The notes below the pieces were generated by a model that searched no databases, was not told the DNA's origin, and saw only the letters and a list, made by a program, of their open reading frames with translations. DNA of 64,000 bases from Neobacillus sp. PS3-12 (GTDB lineage: Bacteria > Bacillota > Bacilli > Bacillales > Cytobacillaceae): contig NZ_CP133268.1 in NCBI RefSeq assembly GCF_030915385.1, positions 3,756,001-3,820,000 of the forward strand, read 5' to 3'. Both the position numbers and the translations under genes were made by a program. Position 1 is the first letter of the stretch. Each line of letters starts with the position of its first letter. Shown in pieces: positions 44,793 to 53,972 of this stretch.

Positions 44793-46058
44793 ATGTTTGA
44801 AAGAAGAACACCGATTTCAATAGCGGAAGCTGTACAAAAAATAATGGAGCACCAATGCAGTGGAGAAACTGAATTGGTTTCAATTGATGAAAGTTTTGGA
44901 CGTTTTCTTTCGGAAGATTTAACGGCAACTTGTGATGTTCCCCATTTTAACCGTGCTCCGTATGATGGATTTGCGATAAGATCCATTGATTCCAGTCCTG
45001 CATCGTTAAATCATCCAGTTGAATTTGAGGTTATTGATCATATCGGGGCTGGAATGGTTTCAAAAAAAGTGCTGAAAGACAAAGAGGCTGTGCGCATCAT
45101 GACAGGTGCTATGATGCCAGAAGGCTCTGATGCAGTAGTGATGTTTGAAGTCGCACAATCCTCCGAAAAAAACGGCAAACCTTATATGACGATAAAACGC
45201 AGTGTTAAGGCAGGAGAAAATGTTTCTTTTATCGGTGAAGATGCCAAGGAAGGCGAAGTACTTGTAAAAAAAGGAACCTTGATTAATCCAGGAATACAAG
45301 CCATGCTTGCTACTTTTGGGTATGCTCATGTGCCTGTTGCCAGAAAACCTGTTATTGGTTTATTTGCTACTGGAACAGAACTTTTAGAAGTAAATGAACC
45401 AATAGTTCCCGGGAAAATTCGCAATAGTAATTCACATATGATTGCAGCACAAATAGGGCGTGCCGGAGGAATTGTCAACTACCTAGGAAAGCTACCTGAT
45501 GAATTTGATACATGTTTTAATGCGGTTAAAGACGCCCTGGAAACGGTTGATTTATTAATGACAACTGGGGGAGTTTCGGTTGGCGATTTTGATTACCTTC
45601 CTGAAATCTATGAAAAACTTGGAGCGGAAGTTTTATTTAATAAAGTTGCGATGCGTCCAGGAAGTGTGACAACGGTAGCTGAATATAAAGGAAAACTCTT
45701 GTTTGGGCTTTCAGGAAATCCTTCTGCATGTTATGTAGGATTTGAATTATTTGCGAGGCCAATCATCAGGAGAATGTTATGTTCGGAAAAGCCTCATTTA
45801 CGTAAGGAAAAAGCCATTTTGGATACCAATTTTCCAAAGGCAAATCCTTTCACCAGATTTGTTAGAAGCAGATATACATTTGCAGATGGAAAATTGCAAG
45901 TTTCACCGAGCGGATTGGATAAATCCAATATTATTATGAGCCTTTCAGGTGCCAACTCGTTAATGATCCTTCCTGGAGGGACAAGAGGGTATGAATCGGG
46001 AACAGAAGTAGACGTTTTATTGCTTGAAGACCAGGAGGGTAGTGTTTGGCCTTGGTAA
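44793..46058 (+). CDS. moeA: Molybdopterin molybdenumtransferase MoeA
   Basis: A 421-residue protein of full MoeA length. 'PHFNRAPYDGFAIRS', 'RIMTGAMMPEGSDAVVMFE', 'GTELLEVNEPIVPGKIRNSNSHM', 'TTGGVSVGDFDYLPE' and 'LFGLSGNPSACYVGFE' are the conserved blocks. It inserts molybdate (or tungstate) into molybdopterin. It overlaps mobB by 13 bases. Confidence 0.95.
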   Translation: MFERRTPISIAEAVQKIMEHQCSGETELVSIDESFGRFLSEDLTATCDVPHFNRAPYDGFAIRSIDSSPASLNHPVEFEVIDHIGAGMVSKKVLKDKEAVRIMTGAMMPEGSDAVVMFEVAQSSEKNGKPYMTIKRSVKAGENVSFIGEDAKEGEVLVKKGTLINPGIQAMLATFGYAHVPVARKPVIGLFATGTELLEVNEPIVPGKIRNSNSHMIAAQIGRAGGIVNYLGKLPDEFDTCFNAVKDALETVDLLMTTGGVSVGDFDYLPEIYEKLGAEVLFNKVAMRPGSVTTVAEYKGKLLFGLSGNPSACYVGFELFARPIIRRMLCSEKPHLRKEKAILDTNFPKANPFTRFVRSRYTFADGKLQVSPSGLDKSNIIMSLSGANSLMILPGGTRGYESGTEVDVLLLEDQEGSVWPW

Positions 46059-46564
46059 AGCCATTAATTTTTCAAATTGTTGGCTATAAAAATAGTGGGA
46101 AAACCACCGTCATGTCAAAGCTAATTAACAGGTTAAAAGCTGATCATCTAAATGTGGTCGCTATTAAACATCATGGCCATGGAGGTAAACCTAAGACACC
46201 TGAAAATAAAGATTCAACGAATCATCTTGAATCGGGTGCCCTTGCTTCAATAGTAGAAGGTGATGGCGGTCTTTTATTACAGGCAGAGAAGACGTTGTGG
46301 ACATTGGAAGAAAAAATCCAATTAGCCTCCTTTTTTAAACCCGATGTAATTTTAATCGAAGGGCATAAAAACGAGCAGTATCCCAAATTAGTGTTATTAA
46401 GGGGAAAAGAGGATCTTGAATTACTACAATTGCGTAATGTTCAAATCATTATGCTTTGGGAGGAGATCCCCAAAGAAGATTCCTTTAAAAAAATCCCATC
46501 GTTATATTTAAACGATACAAATGCAATTGATTGGACGAAGGATTACTTGAAAAAACAATTATAA
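46046..46564 (+). CDS. mobB: Molybdopterin-guanine dinucleotide biosynthesis protein MobB
   Basis: A 172-residue P-loop GTPase. 'IFQIVGYKNSGKTTVMSKLI' is Walker A, 'VAIKHHGHGG' the next conserved block, and 'DVILIEGHKNEQYPKL' the Walker-B-like block. It supports MGD cofactor formation. TTG start with AGGAGGG six bases upstream, within the end of moeA. Confidence 0.93.
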   Translation: MALVKPLIFQIVGYKNSGKTTVMSKLINRLKADHLNVVAIKHHGHGGKPKTPENKDSTNHLESGALASIVEGDGGLLLQAEKTLWTLEEKIQLASFFKPDVILIEGHKNEQYPKLVLLRGKEDLELLQLRNVQIIMLWEEIPKEDSFKKIPSLYLNDTNAIDWTKDYLKKQL

Positions 46565-46599
46565 AAAAATTCCATCAAAATTGGTACAATTGACAAAAA

Positions 46600-46642
46600 T
46601 GTGACTATCATCACTCCCTTTTTATAAAAATTGGTATATAAT
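46600..46642 (+). promoter_or_regulatory. Fnr-dependent promoter of a small transcript
   Basis: TGTGA-N6-TCACT (46600-46615) and TATAAT (46637-46642) are 29.5 bp apart, centre to first base. Predicted transcription start is at about 46649. No annotated gene follows for 200 bp. Confidence 0.82.
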
Positions 46643-46648
46643 GTTTTT

Positions 46649-46799
46649 AGGGGATATTATGTTTGTTGACATATTTGGTACAAGTGAGTATTGGAAATAC
46701 TCGAATCTCCGTTAGATTCTCGAATATTTCCAACTCCTTGGGCCATTCTATTTATGAATAAAACGTTACAATTCAGAAGGCGGATGCCTTCTTTTTATT
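46649..46799 (+). ncRNA. Candidate Fnr-induced small RNA
   Basis: From the predicted start, about 150 nt run to an intrinsic terminator (AGAAGGC-ggat-GCCTTCTTTTT, 46775-46797). In the middle is a long hairpin: GGAAATA...CGAATCT pairs with AGATTC...TATTTCC (about 46694-46732). A possible 18-codon reading frame (46659-46715, starting MFVDIFGTS) with AGGGG upstream overlaps the hairpin, so a small-protein mRNA is an alternative. I know no named RNA with this sequence. Confidence 0.65.
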
Positions 46800-46803
46800 T
46801 TAC

Positions 46804-46846
46804 TGTGACAAGTTTCACTTTCCTTCCAAGTATGCTGACTTATAGT
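46804..46846 (+). promoter_or_regulatory. Fnr-dependent promoter of ywiC
   Basis: TGTGA-N6-TCACT (46804-46819) with TATAGT at 46841-46846, again 29.5 bp from the box centre. Predicted start at about 46853, shortly before the ywiC ribosome binding site. Confidence 0.82.
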
Positions 46847-46874
46847 TAGGGTAGCTGGAGAGGAAGTGATCAAA

Positions 46875-47597
46875 GTGAAGTTATTCTTACCAAAACAACA
46901 TGGTGCTTGGGCAATGGTTATTGTTCCATTTTGGCTGGGGGCAATCGAAGGTGGTTTTGTTTGGCAGCATATACCATTTTTTATTGGCTGGCTTTTACTA
47001 TATTTAGCAACATATCCGATGCTATTGTTATTTAAAAAGAAAAAGATCCCTTTTTATACAAAGTGGACATTCTATTATATGGTCCCAGCAGTTTTATTAT
47101 TGCTATTTCCGCTTTTTAAAAATTTTGCCATTATCTATTTTGGTTTATTAATGATTCCCTTTTTTATCATAAATGCATTTTATTCTGCAAAAAATAAAGA
47201 ACGAGCTCTGATGAATGATTTTAGCGCAATTTTTGCTTTTTCCTTTGCCAGCTTGGCAAGTAGTTTTCTGGGGGTAGGAAAAGTTACCCCGATGGCTTTC
47301 TTTGTTTTCTCTTCATCGGTACTATTCTTCGTAGGATGTACCTTTTATGTGAAAACAATGATAAGAGAAAGGAAAAATGTCCAATATAAATGGCTTTCCT
47401 GGATTTATCACATTGCTGTACCCATACTTTGGCTTTTCCTGGGATATTGGATTGCAGCGATCGCTTATGTACCAAGCCTCCTCCGAGCAATTGGTTTTTA
47501 CGGAAAACCTTTATCAACCAAACAAGTGGGAATATATGAAATTGTTAATGCAGCGATATTCTTTATAATTGTTGCGATTCAACTAGTTGTCAACTAA
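46875..47597 (+). CDS. ywiC: YwiC-like membrane protein
   Basis: About 240 residues with six to seven membrane helices, starting 'MKLFLPKQHGAWAMVIVPFWLGAIEGG', the YwiC signature. In B. subtilis ywiC lies beside narK, fnr and narG and belongs to the anaerobic regulon. Function unknown. Of two GTG candidates, 46875 fits AGAGGAAG best (8-base spacing); 46866 is the alternative. Confidence 0.88.
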   Translation: MKLFLPKQHGAWAMVIVPFWLGAIEGGFVWQHIPFFIGWLLLYLATYPMLLLFKKKKIPFYTKWTFYYMVPAVLLLLFPLFKNFAIIYFGLLMIPFFIINAFYSAKNKERALMNDFSAIFAFSFASLASSFLGVGKVTPMAFFVFSSSVLFFVGCTFYVKTMIRERKNVQYKWLSWIYHIAVPILWLFLGYWIAAIAYVPSLLRAIGFYGKPLSTKQVGIYEIVNAAIFFIIVAIQLVVN

Positions 47598-47632
47598 AAA
47601 AGCTCGAGCAGATCGCTCGAGCTTTTTTAGTT
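47592..47632. terminator. Bidirectional terminator between ywiC and the second fnr gene
   Basis: An 18-bp perfect stem (AACTAAAAAAGCTCGAGC and its complement) with a 5-nt loop. It spans both stop codons. Confidence 0.92.
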
Positions 47633-48319
47633 AATCTGACAAATCTCAGCAGGACAATTTTCACAATCAATTTCGATGCGAAGGTAATTGAGATCATGGA
47701 TTGTGATTGTCCCTTTATCAACAGAAATAATGTCTTCTTTGCGCAATTCACTAAGAAGGCGATTGACCACTTCCCGTGATGTCCCACAAAAATTAGCCAA
47801 TTCCTGATTCGTTAATGGAACGGTAATTAAAATCCCAGCATTTGTTTTTGTTCCATAACTATTGGCAATTCGAATTAATGTTGAATAAAGTGCCCCTTTT
47901 TTTCCATTGAGGACTAAATCGCGAAATTTTGCCTGTGTTTTGCGGAATTCGAGTCCCATCCATTTCATAAATTCTGCGGCAAGAACATGATCTTTTGAGA
48001 GTTTTTCTTCAAGGAGATCTTTCATGATGATGGAAACTTCTCCGCTTTCTGTTACTCGTCCACTTAATAAATATTTTTTAGCTGGACAAAATAATTCAAG
48101 TTCACAGATCATATCACCGCCCTTACACATGCGGATTGTAAGCTCTCTCCCATCGGGAATTATCTTGCTGACTTGGACCATTCCACTATGGAGTATATAT
48201 AATTCATTTGCAAGGGAACCTTCCTGAAAAAGGAAAGAACCTTTTTCGACTTTTTTTGTATGATGAACCAATTCAAACAGTTCTTGCAGTGCGGTTGGAA
48301 CTTTATCGATTGACTGCAT
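47627..48319 (-). CDS. Fnr-type oxygen-sensing transcription regulator, copy 2
   Basis: A 230-residue paralogue of the protein at 41.8 kb, highly similar over the sensor domain and helix-turn-helix ('LTNQELANFCGTSREVVNRLLSELRK'). It ends 'CENCPAEICQIN', keeping the C-x2-C-x4-C cluster ligands. I cannot tell which copy is the functional equivalent of B. subtilis Fnr; this one adjoins ywiC, as in B. subtilis. The upstream 250 bp contain no perfect Fnr box. Confidence 0.9.
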   Translation of the reverse strand: MQSIDKVPTALQELFELVHHTKKVEKGSFLFQEGSLANELYILHSGMVQVSKIIPDGRELTIRMCKGGDMICELELFCPAKKYLLSGRVTESGEVSIIMKDLLEEKLSKDHVLAAEFMKWMGLEFRKTQAKFRDLVLNGKKGALYSTLIRIANSYGTKTNAGILITVPLTNQELANFCGTSREVVNRLLSELRKEDIISVDKGTITIHDLNYLRIEIDCENCPAEICQIN

Positions 48320-48573
48320 ATTATAACCACCTTCAAAGGAGATCGGTGCTTCAATTTTTGAAAATTGTGATTAATAAATGATTACACTGTAATTATAGTG
48401 TTTATAATGGACAGATTTCAATCATATCCACTATTATTTCATATTTTCGTCATAAATTGTATACTTTTTACATGCATTTTAGGTAAATACATACAAAAGG
48501 TTAGAAAAGTTCCATTCATGAAACCACATCATAAACGAAATAATAATCGTGTAAAGGTAAAGGAGGAATAGGA

Positions 48574-48753
48574 ATGGGACAAAATCGGCAATTTGGTGCA
48601 GGGAAAAAAGCACCTAACAATGGGATCTATATCGAAGTTGGCGAGACGGGAAGCAATATAAACAACCCGCAAAAAATCAAGCTTAAAGCAGGAGAAGCAT
48701 TCCCTGAAAACTCCAACCATAATCGTAAGTGGACTTACAAGAGAAAGCCTTAA
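48574..48753 (+). CDS. yjzC: YjzC family small protein
   Basis: A 59-residue protein: 'MGQNRQFGAGKKAPNNGIYI' then 'EVGETGSNINNPQKIKLKAG', ending 'NRKWTYKRKP'. This matches YjzC in size and pattern. AAAGGAGGAATAGGA precedes the ATG. Function unknown. In B. subtilis yjzC, yjzD, yjaU and yjaV are neighbours, as in this window, though clpB is interposed here. Confidence 0.9.
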   Translation: MGQNRQFGAGKKAPNNGIYIEVGETGSNINNPQKIKLKAGEAFPENSNHNRKWTYKRKP

Positions 48754-48762
48754 AATAGAAAG

Positions 48763-48795
48763 AGAAAAGTCATCCTGCGGATGGCTTTTCTTTCA
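48763..48795 (+). terminator. Terminator after yjzC
   Basis: GAAAAGTCATCC / GGATGGCTTTTC with a short loop, followed by TTTCATTTTT. Confidence 0.8.
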
Positions 48796-48857
48796 TTTTT
48801 TATTGGTTTATAATAAAGATAAAGGTCAAAAATGGTCAAATGAGAGGTGAAAAAATG

Positions 48858-51456
48858 ATGGACTTAAATCAAATGACAGAACGATTGCAGAACGGATTTG
48901 TGGATGCGCAATCACTGGCAGTCAAGTCAAATCATCAACAAGTTGATGAACCACATTTGTTCCTGTCGCTTATGAATCAAGAGGATAGTTTGATTAACAC
49001 CATACTAACTAGGATAGACATCCCATTACAAAAAATGGAGGATGATTTTAAACAAGAACTAGCTAAAATTCCTCAGGTAAGCGGTGCAGGAGCTGATCAA
49101 GGATCATTATATATAAGTATGCGATTGCAACGGATGATGGTAAAAGCAGAAGAAATAGAAAAAAGTTTCGCAGATGAATATTTATCTGTTGAGCATGTAC
49201 TGTTAGCAGCTGTGTACATGAAAGATTCTATTCTCTCTAAGGCTTTAACCACTTTCAAAAAAAGTGAGGCGCAATTTTTACAAGTAATAAAAGAAATAAG
49301 GGGGAATCAAAAAGTGACATCCCAAAACCCTGAGGCAACATATGAAGTTTTAAAAAAATATGGCAGAGACTTAGTAGCAGAGGTAAAAGCAGGTAAAGTT
49401 GATCCTGTCATTGGCAGAGACACGGAAATAAGGCATGTGATTCGAATTTTATCGCGGAAAACGAAAAACAATCCTGTACTTATTGGCGAGCCTGGCGTGG
49501 GGAAAACGGCGATTGTCGAAGGACTGGCCCAGCGGATTGTCAGAAAAGATGTACCAGAAGGATTGAAAGATAAAACTGTTTTTTCATTAGATATTGGCTC
49601 GCTGATTGCTGGGGCAAAGTTCCGTGGTGAATTTGAAGAGCGATTAAAAGCAGTTCTTAATGAAGTGAAAAAAAGTGAAGGCCGAATTTTACTTTTCATT
49701 GATGAGCTTCATACGATTGTCGGTGCAGGAAAAACCGAAGGGGCAATGGATGCAGGGAATATGCTAAAACCAATGCTGGCCCGTGGCGAACTTCATTGCA
49801 TTGGTGCCACAACATTGGATGAATATCGCAAGTATATAGAAAAGGATCCTGCACTTGAACGAAGATTTCAGCATGTTCTTGTTCAAGAGCCGGACGTAGA
49901 GGATACCATTTCGATTTTACGTGGTTTAAAGGAAAGATTTGAAGTCCATCATGGTGTCAAAATTCATGATCGGGCACTGGTGGCAGCTGCAACACTTTCT
50001 GACCGTTATATCACCGACCGATTTCTTCCGGATAAAGCAATCGATCTTGTCGATGAAGCCTGTGCCTTAATTCGTACGGAAATTGATTCCATGCCAACTG
50101 AGCTCGATGAGGTTACCCGCAGAGTGATGCAACTAGAGATTGAAGAGGCTGCATTAACAAAGGAACAAGATGAAGTAAGTAAACAAAGATTATTAGTACT
50201 GACGAAAGAATTAGCAAACCTAAAAGAACAAGCAGATCAGATGAAGGCACAATGGATGCAAGAAAAAGAAGTCATCCAAAAATTAAGCGGAAAACGGGAA
50301 GAAATTGAGAAACTCCGCCGAGATTTACAAAAGGCTGAAGATGATTATGATTTAAATCGTGCGGCAGAATTACGGCATGGCAAAATTCCTCTTGCGGAGA
50401 AGGAATTAAAGGAATTAGAAGAAAAAACAGCGTTGCAAAGTGAAAATAGACTCTTGCGTGAAGAAGTTACCGAAGAGGAAATTTCCAATATCGTAGCAAG
50501 ATGGACAGGCATACCGCTGGCAAGACTCGTGGAGGGCGAACGTGAAAAACTGCTGAAATTGGAAAGTCTCTTGCATGAGCGTGTTATTGGACAGGATGAG
50601 GCAGTCGAATTGGTAACAGATGCCGTATTACGAGCACGAGCAGGGATTAAAGATCCGAATCGTCCAATTGGCTCATTTCTTTTCCTAGGACCAACCGGCG
50701 TGGGTAAAACGGAATTAGCCAAGGCATTAGCAGAAGCACTGTTTGATAGTGAGGAACAAATGATTCGAATTGATATGTCCGAATATATGGAGAAACATAC
50801 AGTATCTAGGCTAATTGGAGCTCCTCCCGGTTATGTGGGTTACGAAGAAGGTGGGCAGTTGACGGAAGCGATAAGGAGAAGACCATACTCCGTTATTCTC
50901 ATGGATGAGATCGAAAAGGCCCATTCAGAAGTGTTTAATATTTTATTACAGGTGCTGGATGATGGCCGTATTACCGATTCACACGGAAGAACAGTCGACT
51001 TTAAAAATACCGTCATTATCATGACCTCTAATATTGGCTCGCAAACATTGCTTGAAAGGCCCAGGAAGTGAGATCGATGAACAAACAAGAAGCAGTGTGT
51101 TAAATCAACTAAGGGCCCATTTCCGTCCGGAATTTTTAAACCGAGTCGATGAAACGATTTTATTCAAGCCGTTAACAGTTGTGGAAATAAAAGATATCGT
51201 GGTTAAGCTGATCAAAGAATTACAGCAAAGGCTTAATGAACAGCAAATTGAAATCTCGTTGTCAGAAGAAGCGAATGAGTTTATTGCGGTTAATGGATTT
51301 GATCCGATCTATGGAGCAAGACCGTTAAAACGATATATTCAAAGAAATCTCGAGACAAAGCTTGCTCGGGAAATCATCGCTGGCAACATTCATGATCATT
51401 CCAAAGTCAATATTACCATTGGAAATGGGGAATTGAAGATACATTCAATGCTATAA
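48858..51456 (+). pseudogene. clpB: ATP-dependent disaggregase ClpB, frameshifted as read
   Basis: About 866 residues after correction. A Clp-N domain ('[21 protein letters not shown]'), AAA+ domain 1 with '[20 protein letters not shown]', a long coiled-coil M domain (about 405-525) that marks ClpB rather than ClpC or ClpE, and AAA+ domain 2 with '[18 protein letters not shown]'. The frame ends at 51071 after '[10 protein letters not shown]'; the conserved '[20 protein letters not shown]' continues in the next frame. One extra A at 51055-51057 explains it. I set the start at ATG 48858, eight bases after GAGAGGTG. Confidence 0.9.
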
Positions 51457-51548
51457 TTTTGAATAAGCTGTGTTAAAGGAGTTTGTTGATTTTTTAGCTA
51501 ATAGGAAATTATAAATTTTTTATCAAAATTTATAATTTCCTATGTCGC

Positions 51549-51610
51549 ATAAGTGCAACTATGCCTCTGTCTTCGCCCTTAGGGGCTCGCCAATCGGCAA
51601 GTTTTCTTTA
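51549..51610. repeat. Dispersed ~62-bp repeat, copy B
   Basis: 54 of 62 bases match copy A at 32146. It contains GCCC-TTAG-GGGC and GCC-AATC-GGC mini-hairpins and a T-rich end. Located about 90 bp after the clpB stop. The identical core includes GGGGCTCGCCAATCGGC. Confidence 0.75.
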
Positions 51611-51663
51611 AACTGTAGCGGAAATCAACAGCCGAATTTAACATAGCTATGAATAAAATGAAA

Positions 51664-51697
51664 AAAGGTCATCCTGCCATAAAGCAGGACGACCTTT
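51664..51697 (-). terminator. Terminator after yjzD
   Basis: AAAGGTC-TCCTGC / GCAGGA-GACCTTT with one internal mismatch; on the minus strand it is followed by TTTTTT. Confidence 0.83.
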
Positions 51698-51704
51698 CTA
51701 AAAA

Positions 51705-51887
51705 TCAGTGCTTCTCAGCAGGTTCATTTGGAATAAGCGCTGAAATTGCATATACCATCACAACAAGTACTACAGTTAAGATGGTTCCCATTTTAAAATC
51801 ATATGTAGTTCCAATCATGGAACTAACAACGTAAGTCAACATTTGCACAAGTAGGAAGCCCCAAAACAAAGACCAAAAATATCGCAC
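51705..51887 (-). CDS. yjzD: YjzD-like small membrane protein (DUF2929)
   Basis: A 60-residue protein with two membrane helices ('FWSLFWGFLLVQMLTYVVSSM' and 'TILTVVLVVMVYAISALIP'), matching DUF2929. AGGTGA precedes the ATG. It stands between yjzC/clpB and yjaU, as expected from B. subtilis order. Function unknown. Confidence 0.85.
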   Translation of the reverse strand: MRYFWSLFWGFLLVQMLTYVVSSMIGTTYDFKMGTILTVVLVVMVYAISALIPNEPAEKH

Positions 51888-52073
51888 TTTTTTTCACCTC
51901 TTACCTATTATAATCCTATTTTAATCTTATCATATGCCCCCAAAAAATAGAAACGAAAAATGAGAATTTTGACATTTTAATGAATTTGTACTCGAATCTA
52001 GGCACAAATCCCATTCACTTTAGATAAAACAACATAAAATAAGTTGAGGAAAACTGGCAAAAGGAGTTTAATC

Positions 52074-52808
52074 ATGGAGAACCGGAATTTTCAGCTTGAT
52101 AATGAGTGGAATATTATACATTACCCTGAAAAACCAACCGGGTTTGGCATCTTGATATTAGGTGATGAACGACATTTTGTTGATGCTAAAAATAGCTTTT
52201 GGTTACAGAATGAGGGAAAGCTGTCGATTATTAATAAATTTAAAGAATCAGGATACACAATATTTTCCTCTAATCTTTATGGACGGAATTGGGGTAGTGA
52301 TAAAGCTTTTGACCTGGCAGCTAGATTGTATCAATATGTGATAAGAACGGAAATTTTAAATACTAAAATTCATATTTTTGCAGAAGGTATGGGAGCACTA
52401 ACGGCCATTCAGTTAATGAAGAGAATGACTGGGCAAATAAGATCAGTGGTTTTTCTAAACCCTATACTTTCACTGAAAATTCATCTTGAACAAGAAAAAG
52501 AGCATAAATTTTTTTTAAAAAAGCTTTCCAAAGAATTGGAGACTGCCTATCAATGCAGCTTCAAACAATTAGAAGAAAAAGTTCTTACTCAGAATGAAGA
52601 GTTTCCGTATGATCACCATATACCAATAAAAATGATTCATGTTCTGTCTGGAGGAAGAGCCTATAACCAAACCAAGTTTAATCTATCTCTCATCAAGCAT
52701 GAGGTAGAAAGTCATAAAATTGAATCCAGTTTAATCCTTCCAGAAAAAAAACAGCAGATTGGGGCAATGATTGTTAAATTTTTTAACCGCCATGAGAAGA
52801 TTTTGTAA
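52074..52808 (+). CDS. yjaU: YjaU-like alpha/beta-hydrolase-fold protein
   Basis: A 244-residue protein. The middle ('IHIFAEGMGALTAIQLMKRMTG') resembles a hydrolase nucleophile elbow, but the usual Ser is Glu ('AEGMGA'), so it may be inactive. Size and position beside yjaV and comZ match B. subtilis yjaU, whose role is unknown. The ATG at 52074 follows AAAGGAG. Confidence 0.72.
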   Translation: MENRNFQLDNEWNIIHYPEKPTGFGILILGDERHFVDAKNSFWLQNEGKLSIINKFKESGYTIFSSNLYGRNWGSDKAFDLAARLYQYVIRTEILNTKIHIFAEGMGALTAIQLMKRMTGQIRSVVFLNPILSLKIHLEQEKEHKFFLKKLSKELETAYQCSFKQLEEKVLTQNEEFPYDHHIPIKMIHVLSGGRAYNQTKFNLSLIKHEVESHKIESSLILPEKKQQIGAMIVKFFNRHEKIL

Positions 52809-52879
52809 ACTTCTCAGCTGAAATAATTCCTAATGAATCTGCATAGGATTCATTAGGAAATATAATGGGGGGTACTAAA

Positions 52880-53692
52880 TTGGACAAGGTTTGTATTTTG
52901 GGAGTTTATCAATTTATCGGATTTCATCTTTGTAAAAGGTTTCTCGAAAATGGTTTCTCTGTTGAGGGATTTCATTTTGATACCGAAGGTGATTTGCTTT
53001 TGGAAGAAAAAAGACTGGAAGTGGGACGCAATGCTAATTTTAATGAAAAATCATTTCCAGTTGTTGGGGAAAATATTGAGACAGAGGTTACGATTATTCC
53101 AATTTATGATTGGTTTATGACATATAAAGAGTTGAAAAGGCCCTTTTCGGGAATTATTCAAAATGCTCCAAAAACAAACTTTGTATTCCTGTTACCGATT
53201 CAACTTTTAACCGATAGTCAGGATGAAGGAATGGATGAGATCAGGAATTTTATTGCTCAAACCAAAAATATGGCTCAGACTATTCAATATTTTTATTTGC
53301 CAACCATTTTTGGCCCGTGGCAGCCAAGTTCATTCCTATTTCAAAATGAGCTATTAAATCAGTTTCATCAAACGAACGAATCATTGGAAATCAGAGAGTG
53401 GCCGTTTGATGCCATCTATATTGATGATCTTCTGACTCCTCTGATTGAAAGAATTGAATCAGCTGAACCAGGAAGCTTTCTATTGGAAAGTGGTATACCT
53501 AAAAGCTGGGAACTTTGTACGGAGATTTTACAACTGGATAAAAGCTTAGGAAAAGTTTTTGAGGATGTTAAGTTTAAAGTTGATGATGGGATATCGAAAA
53601 TAACGCTTAAGGAAGTTACTCCCTATCAGGAAGCATTGATGACCCAGAAAGAACATGTATCGTTTATGAATAAGATGATGGACCTTTCATAG
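52880..53692 (+). CDS. yjaV: YjaV-like protein with nucleotide-sugar-epimerase-like fold
   Basis: About 270 residues. 'DKVCILGVYQFIGFHLCKRFLENGF' resembles the opening of an extended SDR fold, though the glycine-rich loop is degenerate and no Tyr-x3-Lys motif is obvious. 'YLPTIFGPWQPSSF' resembles the epimerase 'R..N.YGP' block. The TTG at 52880 has GGGGGG seven bases upstream. It corresponds by position to yjaV. Confidence 0.7.
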   Translation: MDKVCILGVYQFIGFHLCKRFLENGFSVEGFHFDTEGDLLLEEKRLEVGRNANFNEKSFPVVGENIETEVTIIPIYDWFMTYKELKRPFSGIIQNAPKTNFVFLLPIQLLTDSQDEGMDEIRNFIAQTKNMAQTIQYFYLPTIFGPWQPSSFLFQNELLNQFHQTNESLEIREWPFDAIYIDDLLTPLIERIESAEPGSFLLESGIPKSWELCTEILQLDKSLGKVFEDVKFKVDDGISKITLKEVTPYQEALMTQKEHVSFMNKMMDLS

Positions 53693-53771
53693 GAGCTTTC
53701 CATTTATCTGTGATAAGTTTAAAATAGAAGTGCTAATCTAAAATATTTACGTAATAAAAGGAGATCAAGTA

Positions 53772-53972
53772 ATGAATACACCAGATAAATCCATGGAATT
53801 TATGCAAATTGCCATGAAGTACTTCCCACAGGCTAAGGAACAATTAGACAAAGCAGGAGTTGAATTATCATTTGATGTGATTCAACCGTTCATGGAATTA
53901 TTTACAAAAGTTATGCAAGAAGCATATGAACTTGGCAGGGAAGAAGCACTCAAAGAAGTAAAACAGGATTAG
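53772..53972 (+). CDS. comZ: ComG operon repressor ComZ
   Basis: A 66-residue helical protein ('MEFMQIAMKYFPQAKEQLDK', 'FTKVMQEAYELGREEALKE'), matching ComZ, which lowers comG expression in B. subtilis. AAAGGAG precedes the ATG. med, which precedes comZ in B. subtilis, is missing between yjaV and comZ. Confidence 0.87.
   Translation: MNTPDKSMEFMQIAMKYFPQAKEQLDKAGVELSFDVIQPFMELFTKVMQEAYELGREEALKEVKQD

Noticed and set aside
48360..48420. Fnr box upstream of fnr copy 2
   Set aside because: TGTGATTAATAAATGATTACA has the left half-site, but the right half-site is at the wrong spacing, and no -10 fits the geometry of the other five promoters.
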